Counted from the stretch's first letter, positions 24,123-36,864 are shown. The stretch: 64,000 bases of DNA from Adenanthera pavonina (GCA_026686845.1 JAIVEN010000012.1:16928501-16992500); one strand, 5' to 3'. Translations and numbers: made by a program. The notes: a model not told the origin generated them from the letters alone.

Positions 24123-27100
24123 ATTTGTGTGTCCAGAGAGAGAGAATATGGGCTGGATTTGGGTGGCTGTGCAGTGATGAGCACTTTCTTCGGTCAAACA
24201 ATATTGGAGACAGCTGTCCCCCTTCTGCCACCCTATCCTTTCCTCTTTCCTCTTCCCTTACTGAGATATGATTCCCTACTTCTCCATTCACAGCCTTTCC
24301 CACGCAACCCCATCTTCTCCTTTGTCTCCTTAAGAAAACTTTTTTTTTTTGGGAGTTTAATTGAAATTATTAGTTATATAATATTTTCTATTTTAAAATC
24401 ACATAAATAAAATATTATGTTGCATTTAGGGATAATAATTTGGATATGACCAGAGAGTTTCCATCTTATCTAATTTGGGTCAAGCAATTAAGTCAACACT
24501 AGATTAGGGTTTGAAAAGAATTTGAGGAAAATTTGATCTTTGTAATTACAATTTGGATTAAGGTCGGCGCAAGGAGGTACCAATGTGTCTGCTTCCATAT
24601 CTATCTTATGTTTGTATTTGATATGAATTTACAAAATTATCAATAGTAAGATTCAAATATAAGATTAAAGATATTAATTTTCAAGCTAAAATATTGAGTT
24701 ATATATAAATTTTTTGGTCAAATTTTTTAACATAAAATTAAATAGATTAATTTAAAAAAAATATTGTGAAATAAAATTTTCATTTCCAAGTGTATTTTCA
24801 CTAGGCAAATATATTCAAGGTTGTCAAATTCGTGAATTAAGACTTTGACAGCATTTAAAGATTTGTATTGGAAATTTTTTCCGTACAAAAGATTTAAAAT
24901 AAATATCTTTTTTAACTGCTCATTTGGTATAAAGGATTTTGAACTCTGGAAAAGGAAAGGAGAAGGAATAACCAAATTATCTGGTTTGCTATGCTCCAAA
25001 CATGGTTCTTGAGAAAGCTCTTGACAAAGCCAAAATTCCATTAAACTGCCAAAATTTTCCTTTTCGCTGCTGATGGAATTTTTTAATTTTCCTAGGAAAC
25101 ACAATTTTGTGACCAAAATATCCCTAGAATGGAAGTCAATTTTCTGAAGAACCCTCTGATTCCCAGTCCACCCACAGAAAATAATCCACTACATAAGAAT
25201 TTACTATATTTACTAATCACTGTTGGTTGGAGTGTAAATAATTTATTATATAAGAAATTCTATTGTAAAGCTCTAAATCACGTTGTGGGTCCATGGGTGC
25301 ATCCCTATTATATTGCCCTCCCTTGTGAGGTCTTATTACCTCATTGCCATTCGGTTCATTTGCCTGCCTTGTCTGCCACCATTACATGTCTGATGCACGT
25401 GACCTGCACGCGCAACATATTTGTCTCGCTCAAATTATTGAGCGCCAAAATCATCACTGAAACCTTAAAATGTTGCATGAATGACAATCTCACGGGATGA
25501 TGATGATGATGTTCAATACTTATATTGGCATGCATTTTTCAAATACTTATATTGGCGTTTCTAACTAAATATTCGTTATGTCTTGCAGTTTTTTAAAATT
25601 TTTAGTGGATAAGATATTGTAGTATCCTACTTATACTTAGGTTCATTTTATAATTAGTATAAATTAATTAACCACACTTGAATTAAGTGAAAAAAAACCT
25701 TAATTCTACTTAAGTAAGATTGAGAGTCTTAACATTGGAAATGAAAAAATTATGTTGGAAAAATTATCTTAATTTAACTCAATAATACTTAAATATGACT
25801 TAATAATACTGAATATCAGATAAATATATAAAAAAAATTAATTAATACAAATTAAAAATTATAAAAGTAAAAGAGTAAAATAAATTAATTTCCTTAGAAA
25901 TATATATATGCATATATATTTTCATGATTCAATTTGCATCAACAAGTATCATAAAGTATTAGATAAATTTTAATTCTAGAATGCACTTAGTAGAGGAAGT
26001 AATGATGTGAAATTAAACTTTCCCGGAAAATCTATCAATTTCTATTGTTTGATTCAAATAAAGACATAGATATTCTCATGAATTAAGTTGGACTTAACTA
26101 TATTTTTTAAATCTAACCAAACTTTAATTGGAGAATTTATCATAATTCAGACTAATTCAAATCAAGTTAAGTAAGATCTTTTTAAACGGCAAGTTTTATT
26201 ATCAATTATTTAACGCAATTGCATTTACAAGGTCTAAACTCGAAATTTATGGTTAAACCAATACAATTATCTTATTAGTTGAACCAAGTAGTTAATGATA
26301 TATTCTTTAACTCTTTAAATCCTTTAAACTTGACCCCATCATGAATCATCTCCTCATCTGCATCTTTTCATATGTTTTTCTACTTATAGATGTTGTAATG
26401 GGCATTCCTATATGATGGATTTGTGGTAAACTTCTTATATACTTATCTACTTTTCTACATATATATTGTAAGGCAAAACTTATATATTTGTTCTTATATA
26501 CTTTTCATATTAGTTTTTAATTAAAATTTAACATGTAGACATTTTTAAGTTTAAAAAGATAATATTGTTAGTACATGGTTAATGACTAAATCTATTATAT
26601 GCACACAAAAAAAGAAAATTCACATGGTAACTTTTTATTAAAAAATAGTATGAAAATCATATTAGGAAAAGTATATAAGTTTTTTCCTATAATGTATTGG
26701 GCTTTCACATATTGCAGTTTTGCCCATATTAGCCTTCTTTTACTATAAATTTAATCATTTCATATTATGAGATTATGTAAAATTGCAACCCTAATGTTAA
26801 AATAAATATGTTGCTTAAACTTGTAGATGTTGTTATATATGTTGAAATATTTCATTTGTCTTGATTTTTTAACATGTTCCTAAAATAAATAGTATTTTTT
26901 TAACATTTTGAAACAAAAAGACTATTATATTTTGGTATTAAAACATAATATATTTATTTAAAAAATAATTTTAATTTTGATAAATGAAAAGTAAAATAAG
27001 AAAATCGTACATGATCTTTCTGACAAATTAATTTTTAAGGAAGTATACTCCTTTAAAAGTTATTTCTCTAAAATATGTCAAGGGTGTTAAGGTAATTTAT

Positions 27101-27915
27101 CAAACAAAAATCAATTTAATTTTCATAGGGGCAGTTATGAGTCGGATAATCTATGTTGACAAAAATAAATTTTTTTACACGAGGAATATTATAATTATAA
27201 GTAAATAAAACTACAATTTAGTGTCATTCATGAACCTTAACTCATAATAATAATATGGACCCATCCAAAATGTCCATCTCAATTAGATGGTGAAAGAAGA
27301 AGACTCCACAAATTTACAAATTTGATGCGTTGCAGAGAAATCCAAAAAAAATATTTTTATTTATTGAGTTTCTTTTTCTCAAATTTTGGAAATGTTTTAG
27401 ACTTTGTTACCTCCATCCTTCAAAAAGGAAAGTGTATCGGTAACTAGTAGATATGTATTTGATACAATACACATATTATACTTCATAATATATATTATAT
27501 ACATATCTTTATTTTTTTAAATAAATCTCAAAATAATTTAAGAACTTATAAATAAATTCAATTTTTTATTTCTTATTTTAGATATTCTTATATTATTTTC
27601 AAAATACTTGTTTAAAATTCAAATTTTTTACATTTTTATCATTGATACATTAATTTATTAAGTATATATATACATTTATATATACATATATATATATATA
27701 TATATCCTGTGTCTTAGAATTTTAAAATATATTGTATCTGACGTATTCCATCGTATAATTCCCAATATTCTTACATGTATTTGTGTATCATACATTTTAG
27801 ATAAACATGCATGTTTTTCAGACAGTGATATGACACATTAATGTTTGTTGTTAATATCGACAATGACTTGTGATGTGAATAATGTTATTTATTATGATTT
27901 TTATTGCGTGTGTGC

Positions 27916-27951
<36 letters not shown>

Positions 27952-28700
27952 TGATGTATTGATTAAACCTTAATTAAAATCATAGATTTTTTGTTTTGTT
28001 TTTGTAATTGAGGAACGACTAATGAGTAATGACTGAACCCTTTAGAACCAGATTTTTATTTAGAGAAAAAAATTGAATCTATATATATATCCGATGAGTT
28101 TCTTTAATTATTTCAATTGTAAAACACATTGGTTTTGGATTAGACATGCCCAAATCTATATTATAATTTCAAAATAATTTTGAAATTCTCATCAAGAACA
28201 CAAATTTGAAATCATTTTCTTTTAATAAAAGTACAATAATTTTGACTACTTCAAATTAGTTTATGTGGTAAGAATAGGATAAGATATGTTTTCAAAAAAA
28301 TAATTTTTATTATATCGTGCAGAGCAAGCATCAATATCACACACATCCCATTGTGTTTATAATAGTATAATAAATGACGTGGTGCAGATAGCAGGTGTAA
28401 ATCATGGTTAGTTAGATACAATGAAAAATTTTATTTATTTATGAAATAAAAGTAATATAAAAATATGAGGAATTGACACATTTGGTATGTGCGGGTGGTG
28501 ACATTGAATAATAATAATAATAAGAGCGGCACATAACCATCTTCCAAGTTCTAGCAGTTGACAGACTATTTCCTATCATGTTATTCCCGATTTTAACCTC
28601 CAAATATATTATATCAGTAAATAAATTTAGCTAAAAAATTTTATTTCCTGTTTTAGCATTTAAAACTCCCTTTGTACCTAAAATAAAGAAAAAAAATTAG
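22746..28700. other. Gene-free AT-rich DNA with microsatellites
   Basis: No gene is supported on either strand. Simple repeats are (TG)n(TA)n at 24092-24121 and (TG)n(TA)n at 27907-27951. The open frames at 24008-24410 lie in a pyrimidine-rich stretch, and those at 24727-25500 have no family motif. Very A/T-rich islands lie at 23690-23880 and 26900-27000. Confidence 0.4.
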
Positions 28701-28712
28701 CTAACTAATAAG

Positions 28713-28826
28713 TGCATCGCTTAGCTGATTGGAGATTATGCTAGTTTAATCAACAATTTCAAGTTCAAACTAACATGAGCTTTGCTGCCATTACTAATAC
28801 CAAGTGGATCAATAAAAAAAAAACAA
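28713..28826 (+). mobile_element. tRNA-derived SINE-like fragment
   Basis: TTAGCTGATTGGAGA (28721-28735) resembles a pol III A box (TAGCTCAGTTGGTAGA-like), and AAGTTCAAACT (28761-28771) resembles a B box (GGTTCAANNCC). They are spaced as in tRNA-related SINEs, with the body ending in an A-rich tail (AATAAAAAAAAAAC). The boxes are degenerate, so this is an old copy. Confidence 0.45.
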
Positions 28827-29000
28827 AATTTTTTTCATGTGATATACAAAATAAATCACAATTTGATAGAACCTTTTAGAATGACGCATATATTTATTAT
28901 TGAGTGGTTGAATCCAAAAAGGAATTGGCTAAATTTTTTCATGTGATATACGAAATAAATAGCCATTTAATAAAACTTTTTAGAATGATGAATATATTCA
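28827..29000. repeat. Direct duplication of ~70 bp
   Basis: TTTTTTCATGTGATATACAA and its continuation (28830-28900) recur at 28934-29000 as TTTTTTCATGTGATATACGA. Shared downstream strings include CTTTTTAGAATGA or CTTTTAGAATGA, and ATATATTYATT. The offset is about 105 bp. Confidence 0.65.
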
Positions 29001-29313
29001 TTTAACAAAAATTATAGGTGCAAAATTCAAAAGTCAAACAACTGAAAAAATATAAAGAATAGATAAGGCAGAAAAAATAATGAAATAATAAAAAACAGAT
29101 CCAATATAGGAAATTGTCTCGTTAACTTGACTTGTGAATTATATATGAAATAATCTTAGTTGAAAAGTGCATATTTACTTTTTACCTATCATATCATGAG
29201 GAAAATGAATTCTTATTGTTAGTCCAATACTTCTAATCACATAGAAAAAAATTACGTTGCTAATGGTTTGCGAATAATACAATTTTTTAAAACTTTCAAT
29301 TAATACATAAATA

Positions 29314-29591
29314 CTCCCTCTATTTCTTAATATAAAGGACAATAGATAAAATTACACAGATCAAGAAAAATAATAAATTTATCTGAAATATAAAATAATT
29401 TTAAAAAATATCATTATTTAATATTAATAACTTTTACATCATGCAATTAATATAAATAAAAAAAATACTACATTAATTAGAGATATTTTTTTAAAAAATT
29501 ATTAAATACACCAGACAAACCCCTATTATCCCTTATATTTTAAAATATAGAAATTCTCTCAATTATCCCTTATATTAAGTAATGGAAGGAA
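29314..29591. mobile_element. Stowaway-like MITE
   Basis: Left end CTCCCTCTATTTCTTAATAT and right end (reverse complement) TTCCTTCCATTACTTAATAT match through about 28 positions with a few differences. The element sits between TA dinucleotides (29312-29313 and 29592-29593), the target duplication of Tc1/mariner elements. Length is 278 bp, non-coding. Confidence 0.7.
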
Positions 29592-29971
29592 TATACATTA
29601 GTATTTATATTGTATAACCAACAAGAAACATACCATATCATGAAAACCTTTATTAACATCATATATTTAAATTAGAATGTATGAAACAAGAGAGAAAATT
29701 TCTTTATCATCAAATCTGCATCTTTAATCACAACCAGAAAAACTCTTCCTTTAAAGAAGAGAGAAAGAAAAAATCGTCTCACAATCAGTTTCATGCATGA
29801 TCTATCTATCTATATATAAATCGTAGATATTTTATCATCTTTGATGAAAAAAAAATAATTCCTTTCTTCTTTTGATTGGACCCCATATTTCTTTTGTAAT
29901 GTGGAAATAGATATATATGGACCCCATATGAACCATGCATATAAAGGTATTATGAAATTTGTGCCAACTGA

Positions 29972-30361
29972 GGGTCCGTTTGGTTTTCCATTTTATAAAA
30001 TTAAGTTAAGATAAATGAAATTTGTAAAAATAAAATTTAGATAAAGTAAGTTTGTTGTAAGTTGTTATGTTTGGATATTTTTTTTATAAAAGTAAATTTG
30101 ACAAAAAATCTGTTTGGATGATAAGGATTAAAAGTGCTTTTAAATATATAATATAGAATAAATTTACTTCTAATTTTTCAAAATCCATGTTTTATTAAAA
30201 GAAAAGTAATTTTTCCCCTCCATTTTCAAAACCACAGTTTAATCCATTTTTCTTTTTCAAAAAATTAGTTTGTATTTAGCTTATGTTTGACCAAATATAT
30301 CTTTTAGAAAATCATGGTTAAAACTATGATTTCTTTTTGTAAATGGGAACCAAATAGACAC
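29972..30361 (+). mobile_element. hAT-like MITE, copy 1
   Basis: Begins GGGTCCGTTTGGTTTTCCAT. The right end has reverse complement AGTGTCTATTTGGTTCCCAT, giving imperfect inverted ends. The internal strings ATTTAGATAAAGTAAGTTTG and AAAAGTAAATTTGAC recur, reversed, in the copy at 34036-34354. It is non-coding. Confidence 0.6.
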
Positions 30362-33021
30362 TAAATTTTTAGAAAAATATGGAATAAGTCACAGATTTTT
30401 TTAACTGAGCTTTATTAAAATTATAACTAGACAACTTCTGTTTTTTAAACTGATATAATCATTTTTTAATTTCATTACAATTATATAATTTTTTTTTATT
30501 TTTAAAACTTATAGAAACTTCCTTTAAAATAAATATTAAACTACACAATTTTTTTCAAATTTCTAAAAATTTATACTAACCACCAATTTACTTTTAAAAT
30601 ATCCACAAACCTCCTCGTGAGGAAAAGAAAAATAGAAGAGACGTCTGTATTACTTCAAAAAGCTTTAAGAAATATCTTGGTAATTTTTTCTTTATTTTCT
30701 AAAAACAACTTGTGTATGTTTTGAAAATAAAAAATTGTGTAATTTAACAGAAAATATAAAGAGTGTATTTATTTTTTCCCATTTTTATGCAGGTCTATAG
30801 AAATAAAGGTTCAAATAATTTCAACAAAACTCAAAAAAATTAATTTATACAAAAAGCTACGGAAAAAATTAGAGAAAATCATAAAAAAATCTCAAAACAC
30901 GAAAATAATTATTATAAAGTCTTAAAACCATAAAAAACTATACCCAAGTTCCATAAATGCAAAATCCTAAAAAATGAATATAAAAAACTTGATTGTTGAG
31001 TATAAAATGATGGAGCATGAGTATTAAACATTGAAGCATGATTTTATAATTAATAATAAATTTTTTATATTTATTTTTCAGAATTTTATAACAATGGGAC
31101 TTGAGTATAGTTTATCATTGGAGCACAAATTTATACTCAACAATGAAATTTTTTATACTTATTTTCCAGAATTTTATACAAATAAAACTTTAATGTGGAT
31201 TTTTAGGGTTTTGTGACTTTATAATACTTATTTTTATGTTTTGGGATTTTTCCGTGACTTACCTAAAAAATTAAGTACTTAAACTTATATATTTAAAATA
31301 CTATTTATTGTTTGCCAAAAAAAATTATTTTTCAATTAAATTGGAACATATATTTTTTCCTTTAAAGAATTACTTACCCTATCACTGGCTCGGTATTATT
31401 ATTCTAATTATTTTTAAATTTAAAATTCACTTATTTTAATTAAATTGAAAAAAATACATTAACTATACAAACTTAAGGGATAATTTAGTTTAATTTATTA
31501 TACTTTCCGGGACTTCCGAGGAAGTATACATAACTAATTTACTTGTTTCACATTTTACATTTTTTTTAGGAAGTTCAAATTATTTTTTAAATAAATATAT
31601 TATTTTTAATATTAAAGGCATAAATACATTTTTATTCATAATGTTAAAAATATTCCTTACATTTCAATATTTTTCAAGGAGGTTTACTGTTCCCACGCTC
31701 TCCTCACTTTCTTTAATATTTTCTTTTTTTTTATTATTTTCACATTTTTATTTTTAAATTTTATTTTTTATATTTTATAATATAATAAAATATATCTCCC
31801 TATTTTTTTTCTCTTTCTATCTTTTCTTTTTAATTTTTTGGTTCTCTCTCTCCTTTAACCATTATTTTTGTTCTTCCATTATTCTCCCCCAAATAATACA
31901 AATGTATTTTTTAAATGCAAATTTTAAATCCCAGGTTTTTACTTTTTTGTTTTATTGCCTTTTTATAAATTTAATGCTATATATATTTTATAATATCAAA
32001 GAATCTCGTCATATTTATTTTCCCTCCTTTCCGCAAGAAGCCAATTATTGTATTATTTCTTAGGAACATGATGAAAAAAAATATATCAATGCAAAGGGTT
32101 AAGGGTAGTTTTGGAAAACTAGTAGAGATTCATGGAGAGGGCCTTGTAGGGATTTCTGAGAGGGAGTCGAAGAGAGATGCGATTTAGTAGTTATGTTTTA
32201 AGAGGTTTAAATGACTAAGATCAATCTTCAAAAAATTATAAAATAAAATATTAAAGAAATAGAACTTAATTGAGTTTTACCCAAAAAGTTACTACTTTTC
32301 TAGGTACTAGTAAGAACCTATTTTTTTTATTTTTAAATTTATATACTTATTAATCATATTTTCTTTTCATCTTAACGACTTCACTTATTAAAATTATAAT
32401 ATTATTCTTTTACAAGTTGTAACCTTTTATGGAAGACCCTCAATACATTACCAGAGCATGCATGAACCAGGTCCCTCCGAACAAAAGGAATGAAATCATT
32501 ATGTTCCAACCCAACAACCGAAAGGAAATAAATTAAAAATAATTGAAAATAATCAAAGCATACTTTAATTGACTAAAATGAATATGAATTGGTCTAAAGT
32601 TTGCGAACCAATACTCATTCATGAATTAATGCTCAAAACTAGGGTGTATGAGTTGTTGGTGATTTTTCTTGGGTAGATATATAGGTGAACAAAATTAATG
32701 GCATAGAAATTAATAAGAATTGATCTTATATATCATTAATTAGTTTTTGGAATTAGCGTTTCACATCAGTCTAATAATATAGATCGCACTATAATTATGA
32801 CTTATGAATATGAATAGTACAATTTTCTTATAAATTATATATTCAAACTAAACTATAAAGTGATCATGTAAAATTATAAAGTTTAAGGTAAACTGCACAA
32901 TTAATAACTTATAAATAATAAGATTTCTTATTGATTATACATAGACAGACATGCATCTATATTGATGCTTTCATACAATTCTATCATTTACTTATCTACT
33001 ATCTATCTACTAACTAACATT

Positions 33022-33054
<33 letters not shown>

Positions 33055-33325
33055 TTTGTAGGAAGCCAAATTATATGATTTAGCTTATGAATAGTATTTT
33101 TTAAAAGGTGTAATTTGGCTTCTTGTGTTTAATTATTTGAATGATTGAATAATTTAACTTTCTACTATTTGCAGTTAAATATGAATACATTGGATACTAA
33201 AATTCATAGTTACACTATTATATCTTATTTCTTTTCATGGAAATATTTTTAATTTGGTCCAATACAAAAGTTCTTCTCAAAGAGCAGTATAGCTGTTTTA
33301 TTTTCTACAAAATATTTGAAGGGTT
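30362..33325. other. Gene-free DNA with local duplications and microsatellites
   Basis: No gene. A ~90-bp imperfect tandem duplication around TTTTTTATAYTTATTTTYCA lies at about 31052-31187. The stretch 30400-30800 contains strings such as GTGTAATTTAAC and TTTTGAAAATA that recur inside the RRM gene's long intron. A (TG)n(TA)n microsatellite lies at 33022-33055. Sequence near 31690-31870 is pyrimidine-rich. Confidence 0.4.
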
Positions 33326-33402
33326 CAAAATTGAAATATATATATATATATATTTAAAATTGAAATATATATATATATATTTAAAATTGAAATATATATT
33401 AA
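33326..33402. repeat. Minisatellite of TTGAAA(TA)n TTTAAAA units
   Basis: Three consecutive units of AAAATTGAAATATATATATA with shrinking TA tracts. This short compound satellite lies directly beside a SINE-like piece. Confidence 0.75.
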
Positions 33403-33449
33403 TATAGAAATAAAGTTTAATAAATATGGGAGCACATATATACACACAC

Positions 33450-33541
33450 TAGATCTCGAGTTCAAACCTTGTAAATGGAAAAAAATTACGTTAGGGGAGC
33501 TACTACCATTTTGACCCAATAATACTTGAATCTGATCAATG
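33450..33541 (+). mobile_element. Partial tRNA-derived SINE-like fragment
   Basis: CTCGAGTTCAAACCTTGTAA (33456-33475) looks like a pol III B box. It is followed by GGGGAGCTACTACCATTTTG and ACCCAATAATACTTGAATCT, a layout I associate with plant Au-type SINEs. No A box is seen; the minisatellite lies where it should be. Confidence 0.4.
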
Positions 33542-34035
33542 AAATATATATATATATATATAAAGAATACCTTTAGTATTTAATTTAATTTATTCTACAT
33601 TATTGATTTTTTCTCCTATCTAAATCTTTTTAGTTTTTTTTTTCAAGAATGGCTATATTAGGCTTCAATGAGATCACAAATAAATGAATTAGACTCCCTG
33701 CAATAAAGAAATTATAAATTTGGCAAAAAAGTGATACAAAAGAATATAATTTAACCCATATATATAAGATCTGAATCACAATAAACTCAAAATCTCTCTG
33801 TTTTTTCTCCCAACAAACCCAGTCTTTTTTCTTTCCCTTCTAATGCAACACACATATATGTGCGCGCACGCGTGTATATATATATATAAAAGGAATCCAA
33901 ACTCAAAATGTATAATTATTAATATAATGAAAATTGGTATTTCCTTGTAAATGAGAGATTTCTTATGAAATGTTCAACTTTTTTTTAGTAAGGTAAATGT
34001 TTTCATTAGTATCAAGAGACAAAGTTATACAATGT

Positions 34036-34354
34036 CAATATTTGGTTTCTCATTTGTGGTAGTAAAAGTAAGTTTGTAGTCATACTTTTGGTTAATTTTG
34101 TGTTTGTCTCGTTCTAAAAGCTCTTTCTGTAAAAGTACTTTTACTTCTAAACGTATTTTTAACCAATGGACTGAAGAAATTATTTTTCAGTTTGCAAACA
34201 TATTTTTGTCCCACTCTCATTTTGTTATACTTTTACAATAAAAAAACATTCAAACATAAATCATATTACAATAAACTTACTTTTATTTAAACTTTATTTT
34301 TATAAACTTTATTTTATTCAACTTACTTTTGTAAAATGAAAACTAAATGGGTCC
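34036..34354 (-). mobile_element. hAT-like MITE, copy 2 (inverted relative to copy 1)
   Basis: Read on the minus strand it begins GGACCCATTTAGTTTTCATT and carries AAAGTAAGTTTATTGTAA and GTTTGAATGTTTTTTTA, the same order as 29972-30361. Its other end contains TATTTGGTTTCTCATTT, comparable with the TATTTGGTTCCCATTT end of copy 1. It lacks an open frame. Confidence 0.55.
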
Positions 34355-34463
34355 ATATATAGCACAAGGAAGAACAAATAGAAGCCACCATTTAGGAAGG
34401 GTTCCCCTAATTATCCTTTACAAGTATCTAAAAGAATGTCAAATAAGAAATCTAAACAATCTT

Positions 34464-34839
34464 AGGGTGTGTTTGGATTAGATTATGTGTAAGTGATTAT
34501 GAGGATAAATGATTATTTATAAGTGATTATGAGAATAAGTGATTCTGTCAAAAGTGATTTGTGTTTGGATATTTTTACCTCATAAGTGATTTTGAGAAAA
34601 GAAATGTGTTTGAATATTGGGGTTTAAGTGATTATTGGGTGGATAGTGAAAAGAAAAAATGAAATAAGTGATTATGGGAGGATAAGTAATTATCATAAGC
34701 TGAAAAAATCAGCTTCTTCCATAAGCACTTATTTGAGACATAAGTGCTTATTGAAAAACTGTTTCTGTTTGGTAACTCCACCACATAAGCACTTATGGAG
34801 CCCATAAGTGCTTATTTTTTGCAATCCAAATAGGCTATT
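34464..34839. mobile_element. hAT-like MITE rich in AAGTGATTAT / AAGTGCTTAT
   Basis: Ends GGGTGTGTTTGGATTAG and, reversed, TAGCCTATTTGGATTGC form imperfect inverted repeats. The body consists of many copies of AAGTGATTAT in the left half and ATAAGCACTTAT in the right half, so the element could fold into a long hairpin. About 375 bp, non-coding. Confidence 0.6.
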
Positions 34840-35567
34840 AACTTATATGTAGGGGTTGTGTAGGTCTTAAGAGGCAATATATTTGTATCTTTAATTTTTT
34901 TTTATTTTTGTGTTACACAATGTATAAATATAATAGTAGAAACACATAAAATAAAACCTTTCATAATTCAAAAAGATCCTAACATAGCTGATAAATAGTT
35001 GAATCTCTTAAACAACTATCATAGGTTTAATTCCTAGTCATATATATGAAAAAAACTTTTACTAAAATGGACAAAACTCATTTCGATGATTTCTATATCT
35101 CGAAGTGATTATTATTATTAGTCTTCGACTATTCAGTTGAGATATCTTTGATGCTCACAAATTTTTTCATAAACAATCATTAGCACTGTTATTTATAGTG
35201 AAACAAATAAATAATTTCAATTATAAAACATCGTGACTTGCCAAATAACAATTCCAAAAGCAAAAAAAATCTTGGCAACGTTCATGCACATATAAGAGGT
35301 ATTTTGAATTACTTTTTTTTTGTGAGTTTATGAATTGCTTTTTTTAGTTAATAAAAAAAGATATTATTATCCATAAATCATTTTTTATTCCATTAAAATG
35401 AACATTTCAATCAACATTCCAACAACATTTGGACCAAGTGGAAGGAACTCCATGAAGCTTAAATAAGATTTTGAATTCACGCATTATGAATAAAAAATAA
35501 TTATGCTGGTGGTAGCCACCTTTCATTTAAATTTGATGATGCTCAAATTTTAAATTTGAATTAATGT
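34840..35567. other. Non-coding DNA, possible SINE scrap
   Basis: No gene. TAGTTGAATCTCTTAAAC (34995-35012) and GGTTTAATTCCT (35024-35035) are weakly like pol III A and B boxes. The rest is AT-rich without features. Confidence 0.35.
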
Positions 35568-35790
35568 AATACTTTCTCCGTTGCAAAATAATTATCAATT
35601 TAGAGTTATGAATGCAGATTAAGAAAGTTTAATTGTATTTTATTATAATTTTACTATAATATCCTTATTAATTATATAGTACTTTTTAATATTTTTCTCT
35701 TTCTTCATTATTATTGAAGGGTAAACTTGTTAAAAGTTATTAATATTGCATTAAAAATTATAAAGTGACAATTATTTTGAAAAGTATTAA
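35568..35790. mobile_element. Degenerate short MITE
   Basis: Left end TAATACTTTCTCCGTTGCAA followed by AATAATTATCA. The right end reversed reads TAATACTTTTCAAAATAATTG. The two ends match after a small gap. Non-coding, about 220 bp. Confidence 0.45.
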
Positions 35791-35849
35791 ATATCATAAT
35801 AAAAAATTGATATTCCATACAATTCATAAATAAGTCTTGCCAATCAACT

Positions 35850-36015
35850 ATAAAGTACTTGGTTCAATTAGTAAGAAGATTGTATCTCATAATTATAGAT
35901 CTCTTGCTCAAACTTTAGAGTCTAGTCATGTTAAATATTTGGTGGTAAAACTTATCGCATGAAAGGTACTACTCGACTTAATTCGTATTAGTTTGAACCT
36001 TGCTAAATTCTCTAA
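35850..36015 (+). mobile_element. tRNA-derived SINE-like fragment
   Basis: TTGGTTCAATTAGTAAGAAG (35859-35878) resembles an A-box region, and TTGCTCAAACTTTAG (35904-35918) a decayed B box. It is followed by about 90 bp and an A-rich end (AAAATAAAATAAA). Confidence 0.4.
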
Positions 36016-36270
36016 TTAAAATAAAATAAATATAGAATATCAGATCTGCATGAAAAAGAAAAAGTTCCGCTAGACGCTTCATTTTTTTTCTCCTAACTCT
36101 AATTAATATATCAATTTTAGACGATTTAAATTAACAAGTCATTAGCCTAAACGCATGCCGTGTTTCTTCCTCACATAGAGAGAGAGAGACCACAAACAAT
36201 TGCGCGTGGTAGTGTAACATGCCCCACATGAAACCCCGAAAACCCATATCATATCTCCCTTCAGAGGTAA

Positions 36271-36300
36271 TCATGAGCGCGCGCAACACACGCGCCATGA
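36271..36300. promoter_or_regulatory. CGCG-rich imperfect palindrome in the RRM gene promoter
   Basis: TCATGAGCGCGCG and CACGCGCCATGA face each other across a 5-bp spacer, about 55-85 bp upstream of the TATA box. The arms contain CGCG boxes (ACGCGC, GCGCGC), the published core of CAMTA calmodulin-binding transcription factor sites. It stands out because surrounding DNA is AT-rich. The position supports a promoter element; the factor is inferred only from the motif. Confidence 0.45.
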
Positions 36301-36354
36301 TTGAACGTGGGAGAGCCCGCAGTTCAAATAATGCAAGCAGGTGGGGCTGTCGTG

Positions 36355-36361
36355 TATATAA
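36355..36361 (+). promoter_or_regulatory. TATA box of the RRM gene
   Basis: TATATAA, 504 bp before the first ATG of the RRM frame. The next ~320 bp are a plus-strand CT-rich leader with (CT)n near 36464-36482 and CACT/CACA runs near 36620-36655, typical of plant 5' UTRs. Confidence 0.6.
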
Positions 36362-36864
36362 TTCATGTCGGACGCCCTTTCCTCTTTTTCCCTCTTACCT
36401 TTTGCTTTCTCTTCCCTCCTAATTTTCTCTCTCTTTCTCTCTTATTTTCTCATCTCTGACCTAACTCTCTCTCTCTCTCTCCTCTTCCCATTCATTCATC
36501 AATATCACCACCTCCCACCACCACCATCTTTCTCCACAAGAACCAGAGATTTCAAGATCCCTCAAAATCTAGTGGGTCTTTCTCTCCCTCTCCCACATAG
36601 ATCTGTCTCTCTGTACACAACTCACTCACACACTCACTCTCACACACTCTCACAGACGACCCAGTTTTGTCAATCGCCGTAGCTGACTACTACTTTAGAG
36701 AGGATCGATATAGAATTAAGGATCACCATCATCATCTTCATCCGTCAGGGTAGAGGAAGATCAGTGTTTGTTTTGGGGTTAATCTTTTGTTTCGACAAGT
36801 AGGTGTGATCGTCGTTCTCCTCCTCCTCCTCGTCGTCGTCGGTAGCAAGATTAAGGTTAAAGAG

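Noticed and set aside
24008..24410. Overlapping frames near the (TG)n(TA)n repeat, considered as a small gene or miRNA precursor
   Set aside because: No known plant miRNA sequence was recognised and no convincing hairpin was seen by eye; the frames follow a pyrimidine-rich stretch.
24727..25116. 129-residue minus-strand open frame
   Set aside because: AT-biased Phe/Leu/Ile/Lys composition with no domain; neighbours are repeats.
25129..25500. 123-residue plus-strand open frame
   Set aside because: No motif, no homologous family recognised and no splice or promoter context; likely chance.
33456..33475. B-box-like string as a true tRNA gene
   Set aside because: No acceptor stem, anticodon loop or A box is present; better read as a SINE remnant.
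36787..36864. N-terminal extension of the RRM protein with a hydrophobic stretch
   Set aside because: The extension opens at TTG, not ATG; the first ATG is 36865 and matches the usual family start shortly before the RRM.
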